Shown here piece after piece: positions 62,457 to 64,000 of a stretch of DNA of 64,000 nucleotides (positions are counted from its first letter, which is position 1; each line of letters starts with the position of its first letter). The stretch lies in assembly GCA_026129305.1 (NCBI GenBank), contig JAHCII010000002.1:1-64000 (forward strand), in the 5' to 3' direction. This stretch comes from Anaerolineales bacterium (GTDB lineage: Bacteria; Chloroflexota; Anaerolineae; Anaerolineales; UBA11579). The notes beneath the pieces are model-generated. The model had not been told where the DNA came from. It saw only the letters and a list, made by a program, of their open reading frames with translations, and did not search any database. Both the position numbers and the translations under genes were made by a program.

Positions 62457-62470
62457 ATCACCTCCTTTCT
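62457..62470. other. 14-nt copy of the 16S rRNA 3' end / super Shine-Dalgarno
   Basis: The plus strand reads ATCACCTCCTTTCT, the 3' end of Bacillus-type 16S rRNA (anti-Shine-Dalgarno), 7 nt before the ComP-like ATG. The minus strand, in the leader of the comX transcript, is therefore a maximal SD (AGAAAGGAGGTGAT). It has no ATG or GTG at normal spacing, only a TTG or CTG that would give a peptide of about 10 residues. Confidence 0.5.
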
Positions 62471-62477
62471 AAAAACC

Positions 62478-64000
62478 ATGATGCACAGCAGCGTTAATCC
62501 CCGGGGGCGCCGTTTAGGTGAGATCTTCTTGCCCGCCTTCGTTCTCTGGGTGCTGTTTGTCTTTACCTACGCGCGCTTTTACAGCATTCCCTACTTGGGG
62601 TTTGAATATCGCGGTGTGAGTGGAGAGATCACCGAGGTCCACCTGCCTGAAATGGGCCTGGAGGTGGGCGACGAGATCATGGCGGTCAATGGCCGGGCCT
62701 GGTCACAGGCTACCTCGCGCGTGGGCCTGCACTTGCTGGCGCTGAGCCAGCCTGGTGATGTCCTGCTCTTGGACGTGCGCCAGGGGGAGAGCGTTTCCTC
62801 CGTGACCTGGCAGGTGGCTGGGGCAACGCCCAGTGAGTTCTCCTCCCGCTTTTTCAATACCTGGTGGGTCAGCTATGTCTTTTGGTTGGCGGGCACTGTG
62901 TCGCTGGTCTTGCTGCGCCCCAAGGACAAGCGCTGGGCCTTGCTGGTGGGGTTCAATTACGTTACTGCGATTTGGTTCATGGCCGGCACGCTTTCACGCT
63001 TTGGGGTCCTGCTTTCGCCTCTGATCCTGCGCATGGGCATATGGCTCAGTCTGCCCATTTATTTGCATCTTCATTGGGTCCTCCCGCGCGAGATCCGCAG
63101 ATTGCCCAGGTTTGTTTGGTTTGCCCTGTATGGCCTTTCGATCCTGGCTGCATTGGGGTACCTCTTCGGCTATACCCCCTATGATTCCTACCTTTCGGCT
63201 TTTCTGGTGGCAGTCCTGGGTAGCGTAGCTTTGCTCACCTATCGCTTCTTCTTGTGCCAGGCAGAGCGTAAGGAAATTGGCCTGATCCTCTTCGGCGCCG
63301 GGGTGGCTTTTTTGCCCGCCGCGGTGGTGGCGCTGACCTCTCTGCAGCCGGACGCATCCGCCACTTTGCCGGGCTATGTCATCTCGATGATGGCCCTGCC
63401 CGGCGCCTATCTGTATATCGCCATGCGCCGCCGGTTGGGCGACTTGGAAGTGCGCGCCAACCGGGCCATCTCGCTGTACCTGTTCCTGGTGCTGATGGTG
63501 ACCTTCTCTCTGCTGCTGTTGCCCATCACGACCTTGTTGTTCCCCGGGTTGGCTGGCGCGGGCGGTGTGGTGGTGGTCACGGCCGTGGTGGCCTCTTTGT
63601 TCAGCATCCTCGGCTTCTCAGGGTTTCAGAAATTTGTCGAACGTAAGATCCTGGGCATTCCGGAAACTCCGCAGCGCCTGCTGGAAGAATTTGCCGGCCG
63701 GCTTTCCACCAGTTTTTCTCACTCCAATCTAGCCGCATTGCTGACTACAGAAGTCTTGCCCGCCTTGTTCATCCGCCAATCCGCTTTACTCAATTTCGAC
63801 GTACGCAGCACGGGCCGAGTGGTCTATTTGCAGGGCGTGAAAGCTGACAGCTTGCCAAACCAGGCTCAGCAAAAAGTGCTTGCCAGCTTGCCGGCCAATG
63901 CGCTGATCGAGCAGGGGTATTTCGGCCGGGCGCAGCAGTGGGCCAAGGTCAGCCTGCCTCTTGTGGTGGCCGGGGAGCCGCGCGGCTTATGGCTGCTGGG
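62478..64000 (+). CDS. ComP-like polytopic receptor with PDZ-like loop, kinase part beyond window
   Basis: 507 residues are visible and the frame runs off the end. Helix 1 (FLPAFVLWVLFVFTYARFY) is followed by an extracytoplasmic loop of about 90 residues with a PDZ-like core (VSGEITEVHLPEMGLEVGDE, IMAVNGRAWSQA). About nine more helices follow to residue 385. A cytoplasmic region then begins QKFVERKILGIPETPQRLLE and resembles a GAF-like linker. The B. subtilis ComP sensor also has many helices and large outer loops before its HisKA_3-HATPase part. The kinase domain is not seen here. No SD precedes ATG 62478; ATG 62481 and TTG 62442 are alternatives. Confidence 0.78.
   Translation, partial: MMHSSVNPRGRRLGEIFLPAFVLWVLFVFTYARFYSIPYLGFEYRGVSGEITEVHLPEMGLEVGDEIMAVNGRAWSQATSRVGLHLLALSQPGDVLLLDVRQGESVSSVTWQVAGATPSEFSSRFFNTWWVSYVFWLAGTVSLVLLRPKDKRWALLVGFNYVTAIWFMAGTLSRFGVLLSPLILRMGIWLSLPIYLHLHWVLPREIRRLPRFVWFALYGLSILAALGYLFGYTPYDSYLSAFLVAVLGSVALLTYRFFLCQAERKEIGLILFGAGVAFLPAAVVALTSLQPDASATLPGYVISMMALPGAYLYIAMRRRLGDLEVRANRAISLYLFLVLMVTFSLLLLPITTLLFPGLAGAGGVVVVTAVVASLFSILGFSGFQKFVERKILGIPETPQRLLEEFAGRLSTSFSHSNLAALLTTEVLPALFIRQSALLNFDVRSTGRVVYLQGVKADSLPNQAQQKVLASLPANALIEQGYFGRAQQWAKVSLPLVVAGEPRGLWLL

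Overview
The window is about 64 kb of high-GC bacterial chromosome, densely packed on both strands and without rRNA, phage or CRISPR. Several traits point to a Chloroflexota bacterium, most likely class Anaerolineae. These are mevalonate kinase together with an archaeal-type isopentenyl phosphate kinase, a topoisomerase I that opens with an extra Cys4 ribbon, a MalT-like STAND regulator ending in a BTAD domain, multi-GAF sensors, and many genes with a TATAAT-like box only 6-8 nt before the start codon. The phylum is an inference; no marker rRNA is present.

Layout. 1-5.3 kb: surface-glycan genes (methyltransferase, GT4, CDP-paratose-type epimerase, UPF0104 membrane protein) and lepA. 5.4-11.3 kb: a diguanylate cyclase, tlyA, a UbiA-family phosphoribosyltransferase, mevalonate kinase, an ArsR-ArsC fusion with a strong operator, and isopentenyl phosphate kinase. 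11.3-14.8 kb: an AT-richer island holding a 5'-truncated RHS tail with a metallopeptidase-like tip and a chain of overlapping small genes. 14.8-26.5 kb: housekeeping (dgt, greA, topA, manC, dprA, rimM-khpA-rpsP, degV, pyrimidine phosphorylase). 26.5-33.7 kb: a signalling island made of a MalT/BTAD regulator, a four-repeat glycine-rich peptide, an NHLP-like small protein and a five-GAF HD-GYP protein. 33.7-42.3 kb: queA, ruvB, upp, tpiA-pgk-yvcK, recJ and a GT2. 42.4-51.5 kb: a membrane-anchored GH3-like protein, a Ser/Thr kinase, an FHA-winged-helix protein, a CpXC protein, a histidine kinase and lysine 6-transaminase. 51.6-60 kb: an SLC13-type carrier, tgt, uppP, a PstS-like lipoprotein, gap, and modB/padR/modA around a perfect palindrome. 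60.2-64 kb: tRNA-Arg(CCG) and the most remarkable locus.

That last locus has the complete gene content of a ComQXPA quorum-sensing cassette, a system known from Firmicutes. It holds a LuxR-type response regulator (ComA-like), a polyprenyl-synthase-family protein with both DDxxD motifs (ComQ-like), an easily missed 48-residue peptide ending in ELAWDAWTE (ComX-like, Trp near the C-terminus), and a divergent polytopic receptor with a PDZ-like first loop (ComP-like, cut by the window end before any kinase domain). The arrangement is comA> <comQ <comX comP>, unlike the co-directional Bacillus order comQ-comX-comP-comA. The mevalonate kinase and isopentenyl phosphate kinase elsewhere in the window belong to a pathway that would supply the prenyl donor. 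Function is inferred from gene content and motifs and has not been tested.
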